Source of the DNA: Spirochaetota bacterium
GTDB taxonomy: Bacteria; Spirochaetota; Brachyspiria; Brachyspirales; JACRPF01
NCBI GenBank assembly: GCA_038043445.1
Contig: JBBTBY010000004.1
Location: 1-36,492, forward strand
DNA length: 36,492 nucleotides
Direction: 5' to 3'
A program made the position numbers and the translations under genes. The notes beneath the pieces are model-generated. The model made no database searches. It worked only from the letters and a program-made list of their open reading frames with translations, and was not told the DNA's origin. Within the stretch, counting starts at the first letter, position 1. Each line of letters starts with the position of its first letter. Shown here in pieces: positions 1 to 7,956 of this stretch.

Positions 1-1
1 G

Positions 2-883
2 GTCGATGGATCGGTATCCGAAACGCTCGGCCACGAAGCGGTCGGCATCATCGCTGATACTTCGGGGCGATCGTCGTTCAAACCCGGCGACCGTGTCATC
101 GTCATGCCTGAGAACGGATGCGGGACATGCACGCTCTGCCTCGCCGGAGAACATATACACTGTGAACACCCTATCAATGCGCTTGCCGTTGCCGGCAGTT
201 CTACCGGACGCGCGACATACGCACAATACTGCATTCAGCAGGAGCATCTCCTGCTGCGAATCCCTGATGATATTTCGGACGACCATGCTGCGATGGCATT
301 ATGCGCTCTCGGCCCCACGTTCAATGCAATGCAGAAGATGCAGGTACATGCGGGAGAGACCGTTCTCATTTCCGGGCTCGGTGCTGTCGGCCTCGGCGGT
401 GTGATCAACGCCGTCGCGCGCGGCGCGCGTGTCATCGCGCTTGAGATGCATCCCTACCGCACGAAACTCGCGCTTTCGCTCGGGGCGGAAGCGGTCATCG
501 ATCCGAAAGACCCCGGCGCGCTCAAACACATACTCGCGCTCACGAACGATCGCGGCGCAGACGCCTCCGTCGAAACAAGCAGCGCGCCGGACGCACTTAG
601 CTTCATCGCAGAGGCGACACAGCGCATGGGGCGTATCGCCATAGTCGGCTGGGCGGGATCGATAATCGGGGCACAGCTTGTCAAGAAAGGGCTCACTGTC
701 TTCGGCGCATGGCATTGGAATCACCTCCGCGATGCAGAAGCGATGTTCACGACCATTCGAAGATCACGAGCGCTTCTCGACCGCTTCATCACGCATCGAT
801 TCCCGATGAGCAGGATCGAGGACGCATGGACGGCTCAGCGATCGGGGGAATGCGGAAAGATACTTGTCGATCCTTGGCAGTAA
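2..883 (+). CDS. Zinc-dependent alcohol dehydrogenase family protein (5' end outside window)
   Basis: Medium-chain dehydrogenase/reductase, predicted to oxidise an alcohol or polyol with NAD(P). The frame is open from base 2 with no start in the window, so the N-terminus lies upstream. The visible part starts with the GHE motif of the catalytic zinc site (LGHEAVG). A structural-zinc cysteine cluster follows (C-x2-C-x2-C-x7-C, bases about 119-163), then the Rossmann motif GLGAVGLGG with a downstream acidic residue (ALEMHPY). The C-terminal part is ordinary for the family. The stop at 881-883 abuts the Shine-Dalgarno of the next gene, so the two are probably cotranscribed. Together with the Gfo/Idh/MocA neighbour this suggests a sugar or cyclitol oxidation pathway; the substrate cannot be read from sequence. 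Confidence 0.85.
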   Translation, partial: VDGSVSETLGHEAVGIIADTSGRSSFKPGDRVIVMPENGCGTCTLCLAGEHIHCEHPINALAVAGSSTGRATYAQYCIQQEHLLLRIPDDISDDHAAMALCALGPTFNAMQKMQVHAGETVLISGLGAVGLGGVINAVARGARVIALEMHPYRTKLALSLGAEAVIDPKDPGALKHILALTNDRGADASVETSSAPDALSFIAEATQRMGRIAIVGWAGSIIGAQLVKKGLTVFGAWHWNHLRDAEAMFTTIRRSRALLDRFITHRFPMSRIEDAWTAQRSGECGKILVDPWQ

Positions 884-893
884 GGAGTTGCCC

Positions 894-1916
894 ATGAAAC
901 GATACAGATCCGTCATCATCGGGTGCGGGCATCGTGCAGCCGCGCATATCGAAGCGTACCGGCACATCGATAATGCAAAGATCGTCGCCTGTGCAGCGCC
1001 GACACCGACACGGCGAGACGCCGTTGCCGCAAAATACGGTCTCACGCCCTATGCTGACGCACGCGAGATGATAGCAAAAGAACGACCGGACTGCGTGCAT
1101 ATCGTCACCTGGCCTGACACGCGTGTGGAGCTCATGACGCTCGTATCGGAAATGAACGTTCCGCTCTGCACGACGGAAAAACCGCTTGCGACGAGCATTA
1201 CCGACTATAAAGCGCTTTGCGCATTGGCAGACCACACAAGGACGAAATTCGCCGTCTGCCATCAAATGCGCTGGCAGAAAGACCTCATCGCCTGCAGGGA
1301 GGCGATAGCCGCGGGCAGTATCGGATCAATTCCCTTCATCGATATTTCATGCGGGATGAACATTGCCGGACAAGGCACGCACACGCTCAACTACGGGCGC
1401 TCGCTTATCGGCGATCCGAAAGCGGTGACGGTATTCGGGAACACGAACGGATGGGATGATGCCGACCCCGGCCACCCCGCACCACGCTCTACCGAGGCTT
1501 ATATCACCTTCGATAATGGCGCACGGGCGCTGTGGACGAGCGGACCGATATCCCCGCGGGCGGGCGATCCGAAGACCACGTGGCAGCATATTCGAATCGG
1601 GGCGCATGCATCGAAAGGGCACGTTCTTTGGGAGGAATTCGGGAAATGGGAGATAGAAGGGGCCGCCCCCAGCGTCGGTGATTTCGGCGGCATGGACACA
1701 TGGGCGAAAGAAAATTCGTTTGCGCAGGCACGATTCCATCAGGCGATGTTCGGCTGGCTCAACGACGATACAAAGATCCCGGGCACATCGTTCACGGCAT
1801 CGCTCCATGAATGCGCCGTTATTTTCGCGCTCTATCAGAGCAGTGTGGAGCATCGTCCGATATCGATGGAGGACTATGTCCCGCCGGACAATCTTATGGA
1901 GAGGATGCGGTCGTAG
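894..1916 (+). CDS. Gfo/Idh/MocA family oxidoreductase
   Basis: NAD(P)-dependent oxidoreductase of 340 residues, the usual family length. The N-terminal Rossmann fold has the nucleotide motif VIIGCGHRAAAH at residues 6-17. The EKP motif (TTEKPLATS), which carries the conserved active-site lysine, is present, followed by the C-terminal alpha/beta domain. I chose ATG 894 rather than an in-frame TTG at 864 because AAGGAG at 882-887 lies six bases upstream of it and because 864 would overlap the dehydrogenase. These enzymes act on sugars, inositols or amino sugars; the specific substrate is unknown. About eleven bases after its stop the palindromic element at 1928-2297 begins. Confidence 0.88.
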   Translation: MKRYRSVIIGCGHRAAAHIEAYRHIDNAKIVACAAPTPTRRDAVAAKYGLTPYADAREMIAKERPDCVHIVTWPDTRVELMTLVSEMNVPLCTTEKPLATSITDYKALCALADHTRTKFAVCHQMRWQKDLIACREAIAAGSIGSIPFIDISCGMNIAGQGTHTLNYGRSLIGDPKAVTVFGNTNGWDDADPGHPAPRSTEAYITFDNGARALWTSGPISPRAGDPKTTWQHIRIGAHASKGHVLWEEFGKWEIEGAAPSVGDFGGMDTWAKENSFAQARFHQAMFGWLNDDTKIPGTSFTASLHECAVIFALYQSSVEHRPISMEDYVPPDNLMERMRS

Positions 1917-1957
1917 CAAGGCCCGCTCACTCATCCCCCGCCGCGAAATACGCGGCA

Positions 1958-1999
1958 CCCCCTTCCCTCTCTCACAGGGAAGTGAGAGAGGGAAGGGGG
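1958..1999. repeat. 18-bp perfect hairpin, left repeat of decayed element
   Basis: The arms are 1958-1975 and 1982-1999 with a six-base loop (agggaa). The core CCCTCTCTCAC/GTGAGAGAGGG is shared with the hairpins at 2236-2277, 7974-8009 and 8404-8434. It is not followed by a T-run, so it does not look like a simple terminator, although it could still act as one for the upstream gene. Confidence 0.9.
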
Positions 2000-2166
2000 A
2001 AAGAGGAGACAGGGAAATAATATGATGCAATGAGAGTCAACTGTATTGGCACGTTATTGCGATAAGAGCAGGCTTTCGCTAAGCAAGAATTTCGAAAGCA
2101 CCTTCATGACAGAATGCTTGATGATAATAAATTTATATGCAATGCTTCGATATATGGAAAACGGCA

Positions 2167-2229
2167 GACGTATTGCTTTATGCTTATTTCTACTACGCAC
2201 AACTGAAGATGTATATTAAAATTGAACTC
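2167..2229 (+). pseudogene. Remnant of DUF559 endonuclease core
   Basis: This frame reads YFYYAQLKMYIKIEL (2185-2229), which lines up with DFYCAAAKLCIEVDG of the intact DUF559 protein encoded at 8373-6802. At base level TGCTTT and ATTTCTA are shared, and a one-base gap between them suggests a frameshift. Upstream in the same frame there are several stops and only a very weak match to the N-terminal part (NESQLYWHVIAIRAGFR). The nuclease would be cut off just after the catalytic E-x-D region, where the right hairpin starts. This is inactive if the interpretation is right. Confidence 0.5.
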
Positions 2230-2235
2230 TCTTCT

Positions 2236-2297
2236 CCCCTTCCCCTCTCTCACATCCCCGTGAGAGAGGGGAAGGGGCCGGGGGATGGGGTGAGTGT
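2236..2297. repeat. 18-bp perfect hairpin plus terminal GGGGTGAGTGT, right repeat of decayed element
   Basis: The arms are 2236-2253 and 2260-2277 with loop atcccc. A G-rich linker leads to the terminal GGGGTGAGTGT at 2287-2297. The same order (hairpin, G-rich linker, GGGGTGAGTGT) occurs at both ends of the cassette at 7957-8448. Confidence 0.9.
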
Positions 2298-2367
2298 CCT
2301 CCGCCACATTCCATTTTCACCCGTTCCGATATATACTCCAACCATTGCTAACAAATGAGGCGCTCCC

Positions 2368-3246
2368 ATGGGTTTATTCGACGCATTCAAAAGGACCGGC
2401 ACGAAAAAGGGATTCTCCCTCCGCGATATATTCACCCGTATCGACGGATCGCTCTACCAAACGCTCGAGGAACGCCTTGTCGATGCGGACGCGGGGCCCG
2501 ATACGGCGCGCGAGATAGTATCCCTGCTCAAGGCCGCGGTCGACACGAAAAAACTCCGCGAGAGCGATGCGGTACGCGCGGAGCTCGCCGCGATATTGAA
2601 GCAGATGCTCCATACCGGAACGCTTGCCATCGACGGCAAAACGCTTCTCTTCATCGTCGGCGTCAACGGTGTGGGAAAGACCACGTCCATCGCCAAGCTC
2701 GCGTCATGGATAAAGCCCACGACCGTGCCGCTGCTCGTCGCTGCCGATACGTTCCGTGCCGCGGCGATAGAACAGCTCGATGAGTGGGCGACAAGGATAT
2801 CCGTGCCCATCGTGAAAGGGCAGCCTGCGGGCGACCCTGCCGCCGTGCTTTTCGACGCGCTTACGAGCGCAAAGGCGAAGAACATCGATTGCGTCATCGC
2901 CGACACGGCCGGACGCTTCCACAACAAGGAAGGATTGGTGCGTCAGCTCATGAAGATGAAAACGATAGCCGTCGAACGCTTCCCCGAATTCCGCTTCGTC
3001 CCGCTTCTCGTGCTCGATGCCACCGTCGGCCAGAACGGCTTCGATCAGGCGAAGGTGTTCTTTGAAGCGCTCGCAGTACAGGGGATAATCCTCAGTAAAT
3101 TCGATTCATCGGCAAAGGGCGGCATACTCTTCGCGATAAGCCGCCGATTGTCCATTCCCGTGCTCTTCATCGGCACCGGCGAGAAGCCGAGCGATATCTC
3201 CCCGTTCAATGCAGCATCGTTCGTCGATGGTATCGTGAGCGGCTGA
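2368..3246 (+). CDS. ftsY: Signal recognition particle receptor FtsY
   Basis: SRP-receptor GTPase that docks ribosome-SRP complexes at the inner membrane for cotranslational insertion. It is 292 residues, a short FtsY lacking the long acidic A domain. The N-terminal helical N domain covers about residues 1-85. The P-loop GVNGVGKTTSIAKLA is at 98-112, followed by the SRP-GTPase insertion motif DTFRAAA (127-133), DTAGR, and SKFDSSAKGG in place of the usual TKLDGTAKGG. The C-terminus GTGEKPSDISPF matches the family. ATG 2368 follows GAGG at a suitable distance. Its stop TGA overlaps the ATG of the DUF58 gene by one base (TGATG), so translation is probably coupled. Confidence 0.95.
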   Translation: MGLFDAFKRTGTKKGFSLRDIFTRIDGSLYQTLEERLVDADAGPDTAREIVSLLKAAVDTKKLRESDAVRAELAAILKQMLHTGTLAIDGKTLLFIVGVNGVGKTTSIAKLASWIKPTTVPLLVAADTFRAAAIEQLDEWATRISVPIVKGQPAGDPAAVLFDALTSAKAKNIDCVIADTAGRFHNKEGLVRQLMKMKTIAVERFPEFRFVPLLVLDATVGQNGFDQAKVFFEALAVQGIILSKFDSSAKGGILFAISRRLSIPVLFIGTGEKPSDISPFNAASFVDGIVSG

Positions 3247-4121
3247 TGGCGCTTGCTGACCACCTCAACGAAGGCGACATCGCGAAACTTTCGCGCATTC
3301 GCACCGCGGAACGGCGTGCGAGCGCCGATCATCGCACCGGTGATTTCAAGAGCGTGCACGCGGGCGACGGCATCGAGTTCTTCGAGCATAAGCGCTATGC
3401 CCCCGGCATGGACGTTCGCGCGATAGACTGGCGTCGGTATGCGCGCACCGATGAGCTTCACGTGAAGCGCTACGAGCGCGAAGAGAGCCGCTCGATGGCC
3501 GTCATACTCGATGTGAGCGCATCGCTCGGAAAAAAGACCGTCGCCGGGCCGGCTAAATCGAGCGCCGCCGCAAAGCTCGCGCTGGGCGCGGCCTATATCG
3601 CCGTGAACAACGGGCTCCCGGTATCGTTCATGGCGATCGCTGACACCGTACGCGATACGGTGCATGCCTCCGCCCATTTCTCCCAGCTCGCCGCCATCGC
3701 GGACATCATCGACGGGACGCCGTTCAGCGCACGGTCATCGGCGGCATCGTTCGCCGCGCTCATCCCGCCGGCATGCCCCGTGCGTTCCGACGCATATATC
3801 ATATCTGATTTTCTCTTCATGGATAATGATGCGCTTGCACCGCTCTTCACATCGCTCCATGCCCGCCGTGTCCGCTTCCGTCTCCTGCAAGTGCTTTCGC
3901 GCGAGGAAACCGACCTCCCGTTCACCGGCGATATGATGCTCATCGATGCGGAGACAAAAGCCTCGTGCATGATAGCACCCGCATTGATGCGAGGCACGTA
4001 TGCGCGCGCGCTCGCCGACCTCACGAACGCGCTCACCGAGGCGGCCGCTTCCCACGGGGGGCGATACCGGCTCTGCCGCACCGGCGGCGCTTTGATCGAC
4101 GATCTCATCGCGGTGGTGTGA
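3246..4121 (+). CDS. DUF58 domain-containing protein (vWA-like)
   Basis: The 291-residue protein carries the DUF58 signature DVRAIDWRRYARTDELHVKRYE (about residues 56-77), then a vWA-like strand with a MIDAS-type motif DVSAS in VILDVSASLGKKT. In characterised neighbourhoods DUF58 proteins partner with a MoxR AAA+ ATPase and Bat/vWA membrane proteins in envelope or stress functions. Here the BatA-like partner follows one base after the stop, but no MoxR ATPase is present in the window. No signal peptide or membrane segment is seen, so it is probably cytosolic. The start overlaps the ftsY stop. Confidence 0.85.
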   Translation: MALADHLNEGDIAKLSRIRTAERRASADHRTGDFKSVHAGDGIEFFEHKRYAPGMDVRAIDWRRYARTDELHVKRYEREESRSMAVILDVSASLGKKTVAGPAKSSAAAKLALGAAYIAVNNGLPVSFMAIADTVRDTVHASAHFSQLAAIADIIDGTPFSARSSAASFAALIPPACPVRSDAYIISDFLFMDNDALAPLFTSLHARRVRFRLLQVLSREETDLPFTGDMMLIDAETKASCMIAPALMRGTYARALADLTNALTEAAASHGGRYRLCRTGGALIDDLIAVV

Positions 4122-4122
4122 C

Positions 4123-5997
4123 ATGCTTACCGCAGCAGCATGGCCCTTCCTCGCCCTCGCCCTCGCCGCTGTACTTGTGCTCGTCATTCATTTCATCATG
4201 CGTACGCGTATGCGCACGGTCGTGTTCCCGTCCAATGCGCTCATCGACATGATACGCCGCAACGAGGGCATGCGCTCGCGCCTTGCGCATATACTGCTCC
4301 TTCTTATCCGCATGCTCATTATCCTGCTTCTCGCCCTTGCCGCTGCCCGTTTTTTCTTCAGCATGCAGGGCTCATTGGCAAACGCATCGCACGGGTATTT
4401 CCTCATCGACAATTCCCCGAGCATGGGGCGGCCGTACAAAGGCGCACGCATCATCGATTCCGTCCGCGAACGCGCCGATATCATCGCGCGGCGCTTTCAT
4501 ATGCGGGCGGGCGCGGTCGTTACCATTATCACCGCCGACGGCGCTCTGGCGAACAGCACACGCTATGAGGATACACGCCGCACCATCCTTGCAGTAAGCA
4601 ACAGCGAAGCCCCATTCCATCTTTCGGATGCGTTCGGGGAGATAGCCCGTATCGCCTCGCCGGGAGAGCGTGCCGCGATCGTGCTTTTCTCGGATGCGCA
4701 GCCGTCCGTGTTCAGCAATGTAGTGAAGATAGACATGCCGTCAGCGCTGTACACCCCCCAAGCGGAAGATAACGGCAATGCCGCCATCATCGATGTTGCC
4801 GTTCCGAAGAAGATACTCTTCACTCGTACGGTCATTCCGCTGTCGATACGCGTGGCGCGAACGCAATATCCGCCGGGGAGGATCATTCGCGCGTTCCAGG
4901 GCGGAGCGCTCGCCTCAACGGCAGCCGTACCCGCCGGCGACGGCATCGCGATCATACGCCTCTCCGTCAATGTACGATCGCCCGGCACCGCATACATGAC
5001 CATTGTCCTCGACAATGACACCTGTGATACCGACAACGTGTTCCATTGCGCATTCTCCGTCGTGAGCGGTTTTTCCATCGCCGTCGCTGACAGCACCGGG
5101 GATATCGCTGTTGAACGCCTGAAGGCCGCTATTACGCCGGGGAACGACCCCATCGTCTTCTCCCCGGCGGGGGGCACCCCGGATGCGGTCTTGTGCGTCG
5201 CAGGTGCGGCAGAGCCGTCTTCGGCACGTTCAGCGCCGATACGCATCATCATCCCTGCGGTGAACGCCCGCGCGGAAGAGGTGAGCGCCTTCATCGCGAA
5301 TGCCGCTTCGTTCGGTGCAGGCACTGTGCGCCGAGAGCAGAGCGTGATATCGATGCATGCATCCGCCAATGACCTCATCTCTCTGCTGCCGGACATGAAC
5401 GAACGCATCGGCACACGCTATGTCGTGAACGCACTCCCGCCGGACGTCGACACCCCGCTCATCGCCGATGACGGGAGTGCGCTCCTCATGATCCGCCGCA
5501 ATGAGGTACAGCGGACGACAAGCGTCTTCATAGCCCTGCCGTTCACCCCGGACAACGATGCGTTCTACTCGTCAGCAGCCTTCGTCGTCCTCGTTAATCG
5601 CGTATTGTCCGATGCCCATGTGTTCCGCTCGCGAATAGTTGAGCGCTCCGTCGGTGAAAGAATCACCGGGCTTGATGCCGTCTACGCATCCAACGGCGTC
5701 ATCTTTTCGCCCATCAGCTCCGAACGGGCAGCGCGTCCGGGGTTCTACCGTACCGATACGATCATAGCAGCCGTGAATGCGGCGAGCGGAGAACACATTT
5801 ATGGGCGCGAGAACGCCGGGAGATATTTTTCATCCGGCATCGATGTCAGCGATCTTCGCGATGAGGAAACCCTCGCACGCATCGCCGACGGCATGGAATT
5901 GACGCCGGCATTCATCGCCGTACTGCTTATCCTGCTTGCTCTGGAAATGGCTCTCTCATCGAATCTGCGCATTCACCGAAAAACTCGCGGTCAATAG
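4123..5997 (+). CDS. BatA-like N-terminal domain / vWA membrane protein
   Basis: The 624-residue inner-membrane protein starts with the BatA/aerotolerance N-terminal domain: a first membrane helix (residues about 3-25), the basic linker, then RMRTVVFPSNALIDMIRRNEG and a second helix around 57-82. A vWA domain follows with a MIDAS motif DNSPS in GYFLIDNSPSMG. A long periplasmic beta-rich region is followed by a final helix (AFIAVLLILLALEMALS) and a short basic cytosolic tail. It follows the DUF58 gene by one base. The role is probably protein-protein assembly at the envelope with DUF58. The last codons lie in a 17-base sequence repeated 35 bases downstream. Confidence 0.85.
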   Translation: MLTAAAWPFLALALAAVLVLVIHFIMRTRMRTVVFPSNALIDMIRRNEGMRSRLAHILLLLIRMLIILLLALAAARFFFSMQGSLANASHGYFLIDNSPSMGRPYKGARIIDSVRERADIIARRFHMRAGAVVTIITADGALANSTRYEDTRRTILAVSNSEAPFHLSDAFGEIARIASPGERAAIVLFSDAQPSVFSNVVKIDMPSALYTPQAEDNGNAAIIDVAVPKKILFTRTVIPLSIRVARTQYPPGRIIRAFQGGALASTAAVPAGDGIAIIRLSVNVRSPGTAYMTIVLDNDTCDTDNVFHCAFSVVSGFSIAVADSTGDIAVERLKAAITPGNDPIVFSPAGGTPDAVLCVAGAAEPSSARSAPIRIIIPAVNARAEEVSAFIANAASFGAGTVRREQSVISMHASANDLISLLPDMNERIGTRYVVNALPPDVDTPLIADDGSALLMIRRNEVQRTTSVFIALPFTPDNDAFYSSAAFVVLVNRVLSDAHVFRSRIVERSVGERITGLDAVYASNGVIFSPISSERAARPGFYRTDTIIAAVNAASGEHIYGRENAGRYFSSGIDVSDLRDEETLARIADGMELTPAFIAVLLILLALEMALSSNLRIHRKTRGQ

Positions 5998-6026
5998 GCT
6001 TATGGCAGTACCGAAAAACTCGCGGT
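5975..6026. repeat. Pair of 17-base direct repeats at the 3' end of the BatA-like gene
   Basis: ACCGAAAAACTCGCGGT occurs at 5975-5991, inside the last codons of the BatA-like gene, and again exactly at 6010-6026 after its stop. The spacing is 35 bases. This looks like a small local duplication at the gene end; no regulatory role can be shown. Confidence 0.85.
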
Positions 6027-6077
6027 TTTGTAGTTCCCAATGTGAAGATCTGGCATGCTTTCCCGCTTGTATACTAT

Positions 6078-6800
6078 TCACAATAATAATGCCGCGACCG
6101 CACCTATTGCGGCTGTCTCCGCACGAAGTATGCGGCTCCCGAGCGTGACCGGTGTGACGCCGCGCTGTCGCGCAAGCGCTATCTCATCATCGGTGTACCC
6201 GCCTTCCGGCCCGATAAAAAGCGAAAGCCTCCCCGCTGCACGATAGTCCGTAAGCCGCGCATCTGTCCGCCCCTCATAGGCGATGATGCCCGTATCACCG
6301 GGCGAGAGCGACGCGAGCGCGTCCGCGAACAGCTGCATCTCATGAATGACAGGGATGTGCACGCCGCCGGAAAGTTCCGTCGCTTCACGAACGATGGCCG
6401 TAAGGCGCGAGCGTTTCGCGGCCGAAAGCGAGGTGACCACCGTGCGGGCGGTACTGACCGGCACGAACGACGCGACCCCAAGCTCGGCGCATTTCTGTAT
6501 GAGAATGTCGTTCTTATCGCTCTTGAGGAGCGAGAAATAAAGCGATATACGCATGCGTGCCTCGCGCTCACCGCAACGCCGGTCCTCGATAGCGCATATT
6601 ATCCGCATTGTGTCGATGCTTCGAATGACCGAAATGAATTCGCTGCCGCTGCCGTCGAAGAGGACGATGCGGTCGCCTGCTTTTCGCCTGAGCACATGTG
6701 CGATCTGATGGACTATCGCAGCATCTTCAATGACCGCTTCCGAACCGTTGATAGAATCGGGTGATACGGCAAAACGTATCGTGTTGATCATCACCCCCAT
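6078..6800 (-). CDS. rsmE: 16S rRNA (uracil(1498)-N(3))-methyltransferase RsmE
   Basis: SPOUT-class methyltransferase that modifies U1498 of 16S rRNA using S-adenosylmethionine. It is 240 residues, the usual length. The N-terminal PUA-like part (HVLRRKAGDRIVLFDGSGSEF) is followed by the SPOUT knot, with LFIGPEGGYTDDEIALARQ and the C-terminal LGSRILRAETAAIGAVAAL, all diagnostic. ATG 6800 lies one base after the stop of the upstream beta-barrel ORF; ATG 6791 (MINTIRF) is an alternative start. It is the last gene of the long minus-strand run. No clear terminator follows. Confidence 0.93.
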   Translation of the reverse strand: MGVMINTIRFAVSPDSINGSEAVIEDAAIVHQIAHVLRRKAGDRIVLFDGSGSEFISVIRSIDTMRIICAIEDRRCGEREARMRISLYFSLLKSDKNDILIQKCAELGVASFVPVSTARTVVTSLSAAKRSRLTAIVREATELSGGVHIPVIHEMQLFADALASLSPGDTGIIAYEGRTDARLTDYRAAGRLSLFIGPEGGYTDDEIALARQRGVTPVTLGSRILRAETAAIGAVAALLL

Positions 6801-6801
6801 A

Positions 6802-7956
6802 TCAGAACTTCACCTGCGCGCGCAGGCCGTATTCCAGTTTCAGCGGCTCGGCACCGGTGAACATCGCTATCTGCGCCGCGGAAAGGCCGTTGATGTTCCG
6901 GTCATAATAGCGGACATAGGCGGTGATATCGGTGTTCTGGAACAGGTTGTAGTGGAACATGAGCGTGTACATACCCCAGAGCTCCGGCAGATCGAGTATG
7001 CCAATCATCGATACATCGGTGAGATCGTCGAGCTTGAACATGATGCTGCCGAAGAGATAATGCTTGCCGAAGAAGGTTTTCTGCACGGAAACGAGCGCTG
7101 TCGGTGTGAGCGATGATGCAATGACGGCATCCTCATTGTAATAATACTCGAGCCGGAAGAACCATTTCTGCTCGATGGAATAATCCGCGCCCAGCATCGC
7201 CTCGACATGGCGTTTCGCAAGATAGTCGGTAAAGCGGAAAACGAATTCGCCGTAGATGCCGACCTCCACGTCGCCCTTGAAGTCGATGCCGATGGTCGTC
7301 TCGTACCCGTTGAAGTTGTACATGCCGAGCGCGGAAAGGTCCCATCCAAAAATATTGCCGAAGAGCTTGACTGCGGTCTTGATATTCGTCATCTTCGAGG
7401 AAAGCGTCGTCATCATGTCGAGCCCGGCGGTGTCACCGAAGGGCACCTTGACCCGCAGCACATCGCTTCCGTCCCGGCGGAACGAAAGATCGGCAGGGCT
7501 GACCGATGAGAACGCATCGATAGGCGAGAACATCATGCCGCGTCCGAAATTGATCACCTGCCGCCCGAACGATATGTCCGCCCAGTCGAAGAACAATGCA
7601 ACATAGAGCTTCCTCAGATCGACGGTGAGAAAGAGCTCACGCGACATGAAGGCGAACAATGTCGAGGCATTCGATATCGATGCGAACGCCGGTGCAACAC
7701 GATTGTAGAGAAGCCCCGCGGAGGCACCGTACCAGAGATTCACATCGATGCTCGCCTCAATCTTCGCCCGCTCGTCATTGGCATTGCGTATGTTGAACGT
7801 CGCGACCGCAGCGCCCGCGTACGAGAACGAATCGCCCATGCTCTGCTGTGCGATGATGTCCTGGTAGACGCGGCCGTGGAGTATGAGGCCGTCTTCCTTT
7901 TCTTTGGCGGCGGGGTAGAGGGAAAGTGAGAGAAGGAGAATAACCCCTATCGTAAC
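6802..7956 (-). other. Outer-membrane beta-barrel portion of the fused ORF (original gene lacking its own start)
   Basis: This is the pre-insertion gene. It starts with a signal-peptide hydrophobic core directly at the cassette edge (7957), with no ATG, GTG or TTG of its own. The mature part is about 365 residues, rich in alternating amphipathic strands with many aromatics (RLEYYYNED, LMFHYNLFQNTDITAYVRYYDRN). It ends LEYGLRAQVKF, with the terminal Phe typical of substrates of the Bam machinery. It lies downstream of the LolA-like gene and two LolCDE-like modules, so it may belong to that envelope system. I do not recognise a specific porin family. Confidence 0.65.

Larger units (their letters stand above)
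1928..2297 (+). mobile_element. Decayed palindrome-flanked element with DUF559 nuclease remnant
   Basis: This fills most of the 451-base stretch without an intact gene between the Gfo/Idh gene and ftsY. Its left edge reads CACTCATCCCCC (1928-1939) and its right edge GGGGTGAGTGT (2287-2297), matching inversely the edges of the intact cassette at 7957-8448. Inside each edge is a perfect 18-bp hairpin with a six-base loop. Between them is AT-rich DNA broken by stops in all frames. A short plus-strand segment next to the right hairpin translates like the core of DUF559. Layout and direction match the intact cassette: nuclease 3' end, then hairpin, then GGGGTGAGTGT. I infer a degenerate relative; the remnant is short, so the homology is tentative. 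Confidence 0.6.

Noticed and set aside
864-893. N-terminal extension of the Gfo/Idh gene from TTG 864
   Set aside because: It overlaps the dehydrogenase gene and ignores the clear AAGGAG placed six bases before ATG 894.
1958-2277. The CCTCTCTC hairpins as ordinary Rho-independent terminators
   Set aside because: None has a following T-run; they occur in inverted pairs with shared outer ends, and one is translated within an open frame.
2137-2358. A 73-residue protein-coding gene on the plus strand after the Gfo/Idh gene
   Set aside because: Most of it is read through the hairpin (SPLPLSHIPVREGKG) and it has no ribosome site; better explained as nuclease remnant plus repeat.
6342-6764. Plus-strand frame opposite rsmE, and similar long antisense frames opposite the ABC permeases
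   Set aside because: High-GC shadow frames without recognisable motifs; the opposite strand holds conserved genes.
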